This document shows, piece by piece, positions 28,137-36,364 of a stretch of 36,364 bases of DNA. The position numbers and the translations under genes were made by a program. Positions within the stretch are counted from its first letter, which is position 1. Each line of letters begins with the position of its first letter. Location: contig JBBHKE010003550.1 of the NCBI GenBank assembly GCA_037447655.1, positions 1-36,364 on the forward strand. The letters run 5' to 3'. This stretch comes from Zygnema cylindricum. Taxonomy: Eukaryota; Streptophyta; Zygnematophyceae; Zygnematales; Zygnemataceae. The notes beneath the pieces are model-generated. The model was not told the DNA's origin. It did not search any database and was given only the letters and a program-made list of their open reading frames with translations.

Positions 28137-29700
28137 GAATGGAGTAAAAAGGACCCCGACTTCGACTCGAAAGAGAGTGACGACATCGGAAAGACTTCCG
28201 TAGAGGCCCCAGAAGTCGTGACAAAACCTTTTGAGGAGTATGTTGATGTCTTTCTCCCGAAGCTCCCAGAAGGCTTACCTCCGCAGCGCGAAGTAGACCA
28301 TAAGATAGAGCTTGTTCCCGGAGCGGTACCCCCGGAAAATCGGATGTACAAGATGAGCTACACCGAATTAGATGAACTCAAAAAGCAACTTGCGGAGTTG
28401 GTCGAAGCCGAAGCAATCAAACCGAGCAAGTACCCGTATGGAGCCCCCGTCCTCTTCGTGAATAAGAAAGATGGAGGTTTTCGGATGTGTGTGGATTACC
28501 GAGCGCTAAACAAGTTAACGGTGAAAAATTCGTACCCCCTACCGAAGATAGACGAACAGTTGGATCAACTACGAGGTGCTAAATATTTTTCGAAGATAGA
28601 CCTGCGAAGTGGCTATCACCAAATCAGAATTGCCGAGGAAGATGTGGAAAAGACAACATTTAGGACTCGGTACGGTCATTTCCAATTTCGTGTTATGCCG
28701 TTCGGATTGACCAACGCACCGGCAACCTTTATGCATTTGATGAATCCCATCTTTCGGTAATATTTGGACGCCTTCGTAATTGTTTTCTTGGACAAGATCT
28801 TGGTGTATAGCAAGATGTTGGAGGATCATGTGGAGCATTTGCGAACGGTCTCTCAAGTCCTTCAGGAGAACAAGTTGTACGCGAATAAGAGTAAATGTGA
28901 ATTCTTGAAGGAGAAAATCGAGTTTTTGGGTCATGTGGTGAGCCACGATGGAATCGCAGTAGATCCCAACAAAACTAGGGCAGTGAGGGAGTGGCCGTAG
29001 CCGACGAACATTACGGAGTTACGGAGCTTTCTTGGATTATGCTCCTAATACCGCTGTTTTGTCGAAGGTTTTGCGAAAATTGCTGCACCACTCATTGAAT
29101 TACTTAAAAACGACGTGCCCTCTGAGTGGAAAACGGCGCAAGGGGCAGCTTTTGACACGCTAAAGGAGAGGTTGGTTACCGCCCCTGTGTTAGCTGTTCC
29201 CGACCCGGAATTACCTTCGACGATAATCACTGACGCCAGTGATACGGCTATTAGAGAGATCGTTATGCAGGATCAAGGAAAAAGTCTTCAACCCATCGCC
29301 TACGACAATCGGAAATTAAAGGCAGCGGAGCTTAACTAGGCTACCTATGAAAATGAGACAATCGCCATTATTAATGCGCTGGAGGTTTGGAAATGTTACG
29401 TCCAAGGGAAGCGGATCACAATCATCACCGATCACCACGCCCTACAGTATCTCCAGACACAACCGAAGTTGTCGAAAAAACAGGTTCGATGGATGACGTT
29501 TCTTCAGACTTTCGGACCATATTTAACTATTGCATATAAACCGGGCAAGAAAAACCTGATGGATGTGATGTCTCGAAGTCCCGGCGTAGCTGCGCCAATG
29601 ACGGAGCAAGAATCGCAAGCATCGCAGGATGGAAACGTAAGCGCTGTGAAAAAAGAACACCGCAGCGTCGGACAAAGCGCAGGATCGGGAACTCAGCGCA
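28137..29700 (+). pseudogene. pol: gypsy C reverse transcriptase and RNase H
   Basis: RT motifs in order: [58 protein letters not shown], then FLDKILVYS. The second catalytic Asp is Lys (codon 28794-28796), which should abolish polymerisation. Stops are at 28758, 28998, 29046 and 29337. RNase H has TDASDTAIREIV (the usual Gly-Gly pair is lost), IAYDNRKLK, NETIAIINALEVWK and TDHHALQYL. Spacing matches gypsy D. Confidence 0.9.
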
Positions 29701-30974
29701 GTGACCAGTACGGTACAAGTAGACGACCAGTGGTTAAGTAGGATTAAGGCCGCATACGACGAAGACGAGACATTAAAGGAACAAGTAAAACGGAAGGTAT
29801 TAGTTCGAACCGCCAATGGAATGTGGCGATACAGACCAAGTCAGTCAACTAGACTTTGCGATCCGACAAACCAAAAGTTACGTCATTTGATACTTAAAAT
29901 GAGTCATGACGAGCCGCTCAGTGGACATTTCGGGCGGGATAAAACAAATGCACATGTCGCTAAGGCGTATTATTGGCCGAACATGACTCGAGACATTGTG
30001 GAGTATGTCCGGACGTGTGACTCCTTCAATGAATCTTTTACGTAACTTTAATTATCAAACCCTTCGCTCCCCCAATCCGTGAATCTATTCAAACCTCCAT
30101 ATTAAATCCAATTAGCAGTTAAGCACGAAACTGACTTTTCAAAACAACAATTTCAATGGAATTCATCGTCGCTCTTCCGTTGACTCGGGAATGCTATGAC
30201 TCCATCTTCGTTGTTCTGGATTATTTAACAAAAATGGCCCATTTCCTACCCACAACAACCACAACCACAATGCGGGATGTGGCGAACTTATGCTTTCGGG
30301 AGATATTCCGCCATCACGGGCTTCCGAAGAGGATCGTCAGCCCCCGTGATCGAAAATTTGTGAGCCACTTTTGGACAAGTATGTTCGAGTTGTGTGGAAC
30401 GCAGTTGGCCATGTCCACAGCTTATCACCAGCAAACCGATGGTCAGACCGAAATAGTGAATCGGACTTTGGAAGAGGCTTTGCGGGCTAATGTATCAGTA
30501 TACCAAACGGATTGGGTGAATCTTTTGACGGCAATTGAGGTGGCGTACACGAGTGCGGTGGACTCGTCCACGAATGCTACACCATTTTCCCTCAATGGAC
30601 GACAACCCACCCTTCCCCAAATTTTATTGGCACCGGATTGCCCTACACCCGCAGCTCTTGATTTTGCCAAAATGCTGCAAGGGAATCTAGAAAAGGCAGC
30701 GAAGGCGCTCCAGCTTGCAAAGGACCGTCAAAAGTCGCAGGCTGACGCTCACTAGAAAGACATCATATTTCGCGTGGGTGATAAGGTTCGCCTTAATATG
30801 GCAAACTTGTCATTACCGGATGCCCTCTCCAAGAAATTGGCACCGAGATTCATGCGCATGTTCACTCTTTTGTCGAGGGTGGGAGAAGTGGCCTATAAGT
30901 TGGATAACCGACGGACTGACATATCTAAAATGTTTTCCATGTTTCCCAACTCAAGCCGTTTCGATTTTTCCTAA
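29701..30974 (+). pseudogene. pol: gypsy C integrase
   Basis: The N-terminal zinc region is at 29701-30045 (HDEPLSGHFGRDKT and the last CDSF, where the second Cys of CXXC is missing). About 110 bp at 30046-30155 read as stops in all frames, in place of the usual linker. The core starts at 30156 with SMEF instead of SMDF, then YLTKMAHFLP. The SDRD motif is SPRD, with the catalytic Asp as Pro (codon 30342-30344). Glu in TDGQTEIVNR is kept. A TAG is at 30753. The C-terminal domain (VGDKVRLNMANLSLP, LAPRFMRMFTLL) ends at 30974. Confidence 0.88.
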
Positions 30975-31191
30975 TCGACGGCCGCATACCCCATTGCCGC
31001 CAATTCTGGGTACTTTGGACGAGTACGAGGTGGAGGAAATACTTCAGTCGCGTCGCCTTGGAAATTCAAACTCCACACAATATTTGGTACGATGGAAGGG
31101 CTACGGTGTTGAAGAGGATTCTTGGGTGGACGAGAAGGAAATGCATTCGCCAGATTTGCTGCGCCAGTTTACGCAGAGTGCGGACACTTAA
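30975..31191 (+). pseudogene. Chromodomain of gypsy C integrase
   Basis: After a shift near 30960, the frame contains EYEVEEILQSRR, QYLVRWKGYGVEEDSW and then LLRQF, the canonical chromodomain pattern at about 31020-31170. In chromoviruses this domain binds modified histone tails and steers insertion to heterochromatin. It ends at a stop at 31189. Confidence 0.88.
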
Positions 31192-31653
31192 CTTAACCTG
31201 AGAGGCAATCGCAAAGGACACGATAAAGGAACGAATCGCAATGTCCCAACCATCGCAAACATTTTGGGGACTCGGCGAAGGAACGCCGCGGCGATGGTAA
31301 CAGACCGCAGCACGGTGGTTGCGCAGCTACCAAAGCTGCCGTCAAAGAATCACAGCGCTACCGCTGCGCTAACAAGAAATCGCAACGGTGCAGTTGTAAA
31401 TCAAAACATTGGTGACGACGAGATCGCGGTCTCGTCGCAGCAGCGTAGTTTAAGAAATGTTGGACACTGCGATATCCTCACGCACTGCGTCGTTTGGAAA
31501 ATTCGAACAGTGAGACCTTCAACCCTTGCGGATAAAGCCGCCATTAGCATCCGCGACCAACCTAGTTGAAGTAGTTTGGAGAGTATCTCGCTCTGCACAG
31601 CCAGCTTAACTTCCCTCCTCGAGCTACCGGATATATCTGACACAACAAAATCT
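31192..31653 (+). other. Spacer before the extra frame of gypsy C
   Basis: About 460 bp with repeated CGCAG, AATCGCAA and GCGCAGCTAC words and no convincing frame. Confidence 0.45.
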
Positions 31654-32826
31654 ATGGCGTCGTCGTCCTCTCCACCACCAAAAAGGAGGAGACTTGTACG
31701 GGTAGGGCAAGGAGATGTACCCCGCCCGGATAGATTGTTAGCGGCGGCGAAGGTCATGGTAGAAGCTGACAGGAGGAGGGAGGCAGAGGCAATTCCTAAA
31801 CCGGAAGAGACAGCTAGTAGCGGGGCAAGACCATCTAAGACCAGCGGAGGAGAGGGGTCAAAAAATTCACAATACCCCGAGTACAACCCACTGCAGGAAG
31901 GGGATCACGAGGATGAGGAAGATCATGAGATCTCAGATGCGGAGGAGCCGGAACGGGAACCGACACCCGAGCCAATTGAGGAGCGTGCCTTTGATCTGGA
32001 GGTGATGAGGGACCCTAATAACGAGAGCACCGCAGACGAGCGGTCCTCGGAAAGCTCGGAAAAGAGGGCGGAAGCGCAATACCCTAATGGAGACGATGTA
32101 TTTCTCCTTGGAGAGGAAAGAGGGGACACGGACGGGGAAAGTGAGAAGGGAGAAAAAGCCCTCGATTACCTCTTCCCACCCCTTTTGACACCCAACATCC
32201 GGACCTTACCTTCAACTTCGCCAAGCGCTATTATTGAGATCCTTGGGAGTGGCCAACAACGTGGCGCACAGGAAAACCTGGGGACCCTATCTATATTCGC
32301 GCCAACGTGCCGTCCCACACGGCCTGAAGTTTCATGAGGACGAAGGACTTAGGTAACAACCATAAGGGAGGTCCGTCTTCATGACATCATTTCTCGGGCG
32401 GAGGTCACACTTGAGGTACGTACACTCAAGTTGGCACGGAAGAACGCTCTGCAGCAAGCCTGAGGTGCCAAGAAGCACGTATCCTTCAAACTAAGGAAGG
32501 TACCTCAGTGGGAGCTGAACGACGAAGTGACGGGAAGCGCACGTCGGGTTGAGGAACCTGAGTCTCCTCAAGTTCCGGTACCCGAAGAATTCGTACCGGC
32601 GGCCGTTCCGCCGCCACCCGCAGCACCAGCAACAGTACCGGAGGAAGGGGAGGACCGAGTTCGGGAGCGAATCACTTGGAGACGATTGGTTGCGGCATAT
32701 CATCGTATCGCACTCTTGGAGACTCGATGTGAGCAGCTCCAAAACCAGCTTGACTTTCCGCGACAGGAATTCGAAGAGTACCGTGAGGAGACATACGGCA
32801 TACTCCGTCAACGTCAATTTCCCTGA
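31654..32826 (+). pseudogene. Extra reading frame of gypsy C, function unknown
   Basis: Lies between chromodomain and 3' LTR, the place where some gypsy elements have an additional gene. It starts at ATG 31654 with a Ser/Pro/basic segment (SPPPKRRRLV, NLS-like), followed by a very acidic, low-complexity part (EDEEDHEISDAEEPERE) and a conserved-looking LFPPLLTPNIRTLP. It stops at 32335. In another frame, 32364-32826 has a helical region with Ala/Leu (one TGA at 32461), a Pro/Ala-rich linker, and a coiled-coil ending (YHRIALLETRCEQLQNQL). There is no signal peptide or membrane span, so it is not envelope-like. I do not recognise the family. Confidence 0.55.
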
Positions 32827-32858
32827 GTGAGTTAGGTTCATCGGGACGCTGAATCCTT

Positions 32859-32870
32859 AGTGGGAGGCAT
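32859..32870 (+). other. Polypurine tract of gypsy C
   Basis: AGTGGGAGGCAT directly before the 3' LTR. Confidence 0.75.
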
Positions 32871-33364
32871 TGTAACAGGGTTACACAGTTGAGTACTTAA
32901 GGGCTAGAAAACATACTGCTGTTGTTGCGGTTGCAGGGCAGCGCAGCTGCGATTCGAGACCAGCGCAACATAGCAGCATATCAACTTAGTAGAATAGCGT
33001 AGCGCAGCATAGCAACGCAGCGTGGCAGTATAGCAACGCCGCAGAATGTAGATTTAACTGTATAATTCTAGAAAGATATTCCGGATAAATCTCGGTTGAC
33101 CGTGAAGGTCCACGTGTACACTTGTACAGTATTAGGTTGACCAGCAGCTAGTTAGTTTAAATAGTGGAGCAAACGTAGGTAACAGATAGACTCTTTGAGT
33201 AAACTTTTCCAGTGAGCTTTCAACTTGTAATCTTCCTCCTGATTAACAAAAATTGACATTTATCTGCGAGTGTTGTAAACTCGTGTTGTTGCTACGGGGA
33301 GATCCTTGGAGTCTTTCCACTATGCATTATAGTGCGTTGTGTGTTACTATTTTGTCCTTTTATA
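32871..33364 (+). repeat. 3' LTR of gypsy C
   Basis: 494 bp, same start and end as 26144-26637, with scattered substitutions. Confidence 0.93.
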
Positions 33365-33369
33365 GATAT
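33365..33369 (+). repeat. 5-bp target-site duplication of gypsy C (right)
   Basis: GATAT, identical to 26139-26143. The hAT 3 right arm resumes here. Confidence 0.85.
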
Positions 33370-33452
33370 ATCGTACTAATATATCGATTATCGAGTACCC
33401 GAAAAAAAGTCCGTATCGGTTATCTACAAATCTATACCGATACACAACACTA

Positions 33453-33460
33453 GTTCTTTG
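33453..33460 (+). repeat. 8-bp target-site duplication of hAT 3 (right)
   Basis: GTTCTTTG, identical to 24009-24016. Confidence 0.88.
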
Positions 33461-34187
33461 GCTATGTAGAGGTTGGGTTAGACTGTTTTTGTTTTGCTTT
33501 AGGTAATATTTTACTGTTGTTGAGTTCGTTTCTCCTTTAAATATTGGATTGCACTTTGTTTATGTGCTAGTTTCTTTGCACCGTTTTTCCTTCAGTTTGC
33601 TTCCACCTTCTTTCGTCTTTTCACTTTAGTCCTCTCTTTCTTTTTTTGTTCCCATGGACTGAAAGGGTTTACCATTGGGCCTTGTTCAATATTAATTTCC
33701 TAAGGGTACTTTCACATGTGTTAAAGTTACAGTTATTTTTTGTCGTTTTCCTCCATAACTTAGAAAAAAACGAGAAAATCCGCAGTTGTACCAAAAAAAT
33801 GAAATTGACACCGTACAAGTTGCGTTACCCTACAACTTTACATGTAATGCAATCTGTCATCTTGCGCGAAGCAGTTTGTCATCTAGCGAATTTCGACCCA
33901 ATTTTGCGTCCTTCCAGCTCATCTTCAAACTTTATATAAAATCACCTCGCGAGGTGATTTTAAATTAAGTTCCACGAGGTAAACGAATAGACAGATGCTG
34001 TCGCACGTGCAGGAAATTTTTTACATTTTTTGAGCGCGGAGTACAAAAAAATCACCCACCGCACGTTTCCAACCTGTGCATGACTTTTTCCGTGCGCTTT
34101 TAACCATACAGGGGTCGTGGAGGGGGTTTCGACCAACGGACGCCATTTCGCAAAAGCGAAGTCTGTGAAAGCGCCTCTTGTTGAAAT
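33461..34187. other. Flank between hAT 3 and copia R
   Basis: Pyrimidine-rich at 33570-33650, then AT-rich. I see no supported gene. It holds a 26-bp perfect palindrome at 33937-33962. With 23581-24008 it forms the original DNA into which hAT 3 inserted. Confidence 0.45.
33937..33962. repeat. Perfect 26-bp palindrome
   Basis: TAAAATCACCTCG followed by its exact inverted copy, with no spacer. Confidence 0.95.
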
Positions 34188-34270
34188 TAATAGATTTCTA
34201 GATTATTTTCTAGGTTTAAAATGTTAGTATAAAAGAAAAAGCAAAAGGACAGACAGCCTGCCTACACCTC

Positions 34271-34318
34271 CTCTCTCTAGGCCCCATACTTGTTGTAGTC
34301 ATTGAAGGATAGAGAGAG
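34271..34318 (+). repeat. Hairpin in family-R LTR, copy in copia R
   Basis: Arms CTCTCTCTA (34271-34279) and TAGAGAGAG (34310-34318) around a 30-nt loop that keeps, on the minus strand, TTCAATGACTACAACAAG. The arms differ from the other copy but still pair. Confidence 0.65.
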
Positions 34319-34380
34319 TGGTTGATCCATGGCTGCCTTAGTTCAACAGGCAGATATTTTTAAGGCTACTAAAAATATAC

Positions 34381-34462
34381 CTGACGGACCGGGGATTTGA
34401 TCCCGGTACCTGCGGTTCGTCAAGCTGACCGATAGAGGTCAGCTTTATCCAACTAGACTAAG
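34381..34462 (-). other. tRNA-like pol III module inside copia R LTR
   Basis: On the minus strand: A-box like TTAGTCTAGTTGG (34461-34449), GATAAAGC after it, and B-box GGATCAAATCC (34403-34393) inside a T-arm ACCGGG/CCCGGT. A 9-bp stem AAGCTGACC/GGTCAGCTT lies where an anticodon arm would be. The acceptor stem does not form. The spacing of the boxes (about 58 bp) is the same as in 25752-25833. Confidence 0.62.
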
Positions 34463-35205
34463 ACCAATGCTAAATGCTATAGTATATGATAGATATATAT
34501 ATATATATTTAGGAAGGAGCAAAACATTTAACTAAAAATGTGTACGGTGTGCATGGATACAGTTTTAGGAATGTACCAATACAAAACGGATACCACGCAT
34601 TTTGTTTCGACAACGAAACAAATATCACGCAAGTATTTATTACGGCCAAGATTGCGTCTCGCTGCAAATCCAACGGCGCACATCATCGCCGAAATCCCGG
34701 AGTAGTCATTTTGGCGTTTAGTGACGTGGCATGACCTGGAGCCACGTGGAGAGATGACATTCGGTCATAGGAATTCTGAGGAATGTACGGCCGAGTGAAA
34801 AAGAGACACGCGTCCGCTTAATAGTCTTGTCGTACATAGGCCGTACAAAAGGTACACCGGCAGTAGTACTTTTTGGTACGGTACAGTAATGTGATTGGTC
34901 CGTACTTCAGTAGATAGAAGTAATTAGAGGGAATCAGGACTTCAAAAATTTTGGTAGGCAGTCACCTCTCCCTATGAGAGTTTGTACAAATTGGCATTTT
35001 AACTGCCTCATAACTTATCGCCTGGCTGGGCGTTTTCATTGATTCTTTTTGCTACGGACTCAAGGGAGTCCAGGCTGCACAGAGGTGCAGTCAAATTGTC
35101 AGTGTGACTTTTTGGGCAGCAGTGGTTTTGGGATAAAGTGGGCTAGTTAACAACTATCTAGAGGCTTCTTGTATTCTGTAGTCCAATTGAGGACACAGAA
35201 TTGCA

Positions 35206-35220
35206 GGTTATGGGCCCACC
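35206..35220 (+). promoter_or_regulatory. Half-tRNA primer site of copia R
   Basis: GGTTATGGGCCCACC follows the LTR with no gap. It is fully complementary, over 15 nt, to the anticodon arm of plant-type initiator tRNA-Met (GGTGGGCCCATAACC, from family knowledge). The animal form has GCTGGGCCC at that end. The site contains the ATG (35210-35212) that is in frame with gag. Confidence 0.82.
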
Positions 35221-36090
35221 CTCTAGGGTGCCCACTTTCAATGGATCTGGGTTCATCTACTGAGAAGCCATGATGATGGGAGCTTTGTGTGAAAAACGAT
35301 ACAGGGGCATCGTCAGTGGACAAGTGAAACGTCCACCTTTGGGAACTCCGCCATGATTTGGAGGAGTAAGGTTTTGTGCAGCAGCGACTGCTTCCCCGGA
35401 GGAGGCAGATGATGGGGACAGCAGTGTGTCCGAAAAGGGGAAAGGGAAGGAGACACCCCTCACCCCTATTGCCATGGCACCAGGAGCGGCGGCCGTGAAG
35501 ACTGTGGAGAACGATGTTCAAATGTGGGAAGACATAAACATGGCTGCTAAGAACTTCATTCTAAGGCATCTCACTCAAGCCTTGGCCACCTCTCACCTTA
35601 ATATTTACAAGGCCGAGGAGTTGTGGGAAAGTTTGGTGGAGATCTATAGAGCTGGTACCATTCAGGAGCTTTAGTTGCTAGTGTGTTACACTTACAAAGG
35701 AGAAAAGATGTTAGATTATTGCAATGATCTTTCTTGTTTGTATATGGAGATGGAAAGTGCTGGTTGGACAGGCACAATGAAAATGAAAGTTAACACTCTC
35801 ATCATGAAGTTACCAGACGAGTATGAGAACTTAGTGTACCGAGTACAACAAATGATTGATAGTTCATGGAAGTGGAATACAATGGTCAGGATGATACTTG
35901 TGCATGAAAATACCATGGAGATCAGGGGAGGTGGAAAGAGCGTTCAAGCAGGTGGAGACCGGAACCGCAAAAACCATACAAAGGAGAAAGAGTCTAACTT
36001 GGAGGACCGAGGCCCCCAAAAGGCCTATGTCATTTTTGCAAAAAGCCAGGGCACTTTATTGCGGATTGTGCCAAGCAGGCGGAGCTGAGG
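35210..36090 (+). pseudogene. gag: copia R gag
   Basis: Starts at the ATG within the primer site: MGPPSRVPTFNGSGFIY, matching the start of copia gag proteins (F-G-N/S-G pattern). TGA at 35261 replaces the usual Trp of this motif, and TGA at 35354 and TAG at 35672 follow. The UBN2-type helical domain is readable: KTVENDVQMWEDINMAAKNF, AEELWESLVEIY, KMLDYCNDLSCLYMEMES, LIMKLPDEYENLV. It ends in a basic linker (RGGGKSVQAGGDRNRK). A frameshift near 36010-36020 (C-run plus A-run) leads to the zinc knuckle, which is then in another frame. Confidence 0.85.
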
Positions 36091-36364
36091 CTCAAAGAGA
36101 ACCAAGAAGGGGGTTCTCCGGAGGGAAGAAAAAGGCACTTTTGGTCACAAAGGTGACAGGAGACACTGAGGACGAGTCCTCTGAGGAGGATGGGGAGCTT
36201 CTTCTTGACGAGAGTCTCGAGGAAAAGGAGATCCCTTGGAGACAAAAGTGTGCCCTTGGAGCAATTCGGGAAGCTCCACAGGAAGGATGGATCATCGACT
36301 CAGGTGCATCCATGCATATGTGTCGTGACAAGGACCTCTTCACTAAGCTAAGAAAAATCCCTAC
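36015..36364 (+). pseudogene. pol: copia R zinc knuckle and protease start
   Basis: Knuckle LCHFCKKPGHFIADC (CX2CX4HX4C) at about 36021-36070, then an acidic linker with EDESSEEDGELLLDES and the retropepsin active site EGWIIDSGASMHMC (about 36280-36320). The frame is open to the window edge. Integrase should follow outside. Confidence 0.85.

Larger units (their letters stand above)
26144..33364 (+). mobile_element. Ty3/gypsy chromovirus-type retrotransposon (gypsy C), full length
   Basis: About 7.2 kb, with two 494-bp LTRs, an initiator-Met type primer site, gag, protease, RT, RNase H, integrase with a clear chromodomain, an extra reading frame, and a polypurine tract. LTR ends are TGTAACA and TTTTATA, so the 3' end is TA instead of CA, but the 5-bp duplication GATAT supports them. 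This copy is dead: gag has two frameshifts and stops, the protease DSG is DSD, the RT DD is DK, and integrase has lost key residues. Confidence 0.94.
24017..33452. mobile_element. Non-autonomous hAT-type element (hAT 3), split by nested insertions
   Basis: Left end TAGTGTTGTGTGTCGG, right end CCGATACACAACACTA: inverted, 15 of 16 matching, with an exact 8-bp duplication outside. Both ends have arms rich in CGATAT and TATCGG. The interior is cut by a solo LTR (24846-26041) and gypsy C (26144-33364), each with its own 5-bp duplication. Without these, about 1.0 kb remains. The middle (24160-24840) is GTAC-rich and has no transposase. The ends resemble the MITE at 8232-8613. Confidence 0.88.
34188..35205 (+). 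repeat. 5' LTR of copia R
   Basis: About 1018 bp. The right end (TTGCA) is fixed by the primer site. The left end, TAATAGATTTC, is placed by alignment with the solo LTR at 24846-26041, whose end is set by a duplication. Long shared words include TGATTCTTTTTGCT, GAGTCCAGGCT and CCGGTGTAC in reverse. It carries an antisense tRNA-like module and a hairpin near its start. Confidence 0.78.
34188..36364 (+). mobile_element. Ty1/copia element of family R, 5' part (runs off window)
   Basis: 5' LTR, half-tRNA primer site, gag, zinc knuckle and protease start, in copia order. The 3' LTR is outside the window, so the far end and duplication cannot be checked. Gag has three stops and one frameshift, so this copy is inactive. 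Confidence 0.85.

Noticed and set aside
31401-31886. Minus-strand frame of 161 codons in gypsy C
   Set aside because: Shadow of the low-complexity extra frame on the plus strand.
34381-34462. A working tRNA gene
   Set aside because: A-box and B-box are present but the acceptor stem does not pair and the anticodon arm is abnormal, so only a tRNA-like module is claimed.
1-36364. CRISPR arrays, operons or bacterial promoters
   Set aside because: None seen; the content is eukaryotic retroelement DNA.

Overview
This is a eukaryotic repeat-rich window. It contains LTR retrotransposons, their solo or broken LTRs, and small non-autonomous DNA transposons, many nested inside one another. I could not identify any host protein-coding gene. 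Two clues suggest the green lineage (a plant or alga). The two Ty3/gypsy elements have primer sites of the plant initiator-Met tRNA type, and a Ty1/copia element at the right edge has a 15-nt site that matches the anticodon arm of plant-type initiator tRNA-Met, including a base that differs in animals. The organism cannot be named from the sequence alone.

Layout. 1-5909: AT-rich, GTAC-rich DNA with three or four copies of one TA-flanked MITE family (1017-1635, possibly 3620-3742, 3750-4300, 4854-5392). The last copy sits inside a small hAT-type element (4642-5679, 8-bp duplication TCCTACGG). 5915-14072: a full Ty3/gypsy element (gypsy D, duplication ATCCA) whose gag is split by a 382-bp hAT-type MITE (8232-8613, duplication CCAGAATG). 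14078-16110: a decayed Ty1/copia remnant (copia E). 16111-23580: a composite of two related Ty1/copia copies (A and B), with a reverse fragment of another copia LTR (family R) between them. 24017-33452: a hAT-type element of about 1.0 kb (duplication GTTCTTTG) split by a reverse solo LTR of family R (24846-26041, duplication GGTCC) and by a complete chromodomain Ty3/gypsy element (gypsy C, 26144-33364, duplication GATAT). 34188-36364: the 5' LTR, gag and start of protease of a family-R copia element that runs off the window.

How the parts relate. Each retroelement has the usual order of LTR, tRNA primer site, gag, protease and then pol. Gypsy pol runs RT-RNase H-integrase; copia pol runs integrase-RT-RNase H. 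Every copy is defective through stops, frameshifts or lost catalytic residues. Target-site duplications set the order of insertion: hAT first, then solo LTR and gypsy C; gypsy D first, then the hAT MITE; hAT first, then the TA MITE.

The most interesting signals are: copia families A/B and R appear to use an internal (half) initiator tRNA primer, so their primer site contains an AUG that is in frame with gag; the family-R LTR carries an antisense tRNA-like module followed by a hairpin whose arms differ between two copies yet still pair; the A/B LTR has a tandem array resembling the tRNA A-box; and gypsy C has an extra reading frame between its chromodomain and 3' LTR.
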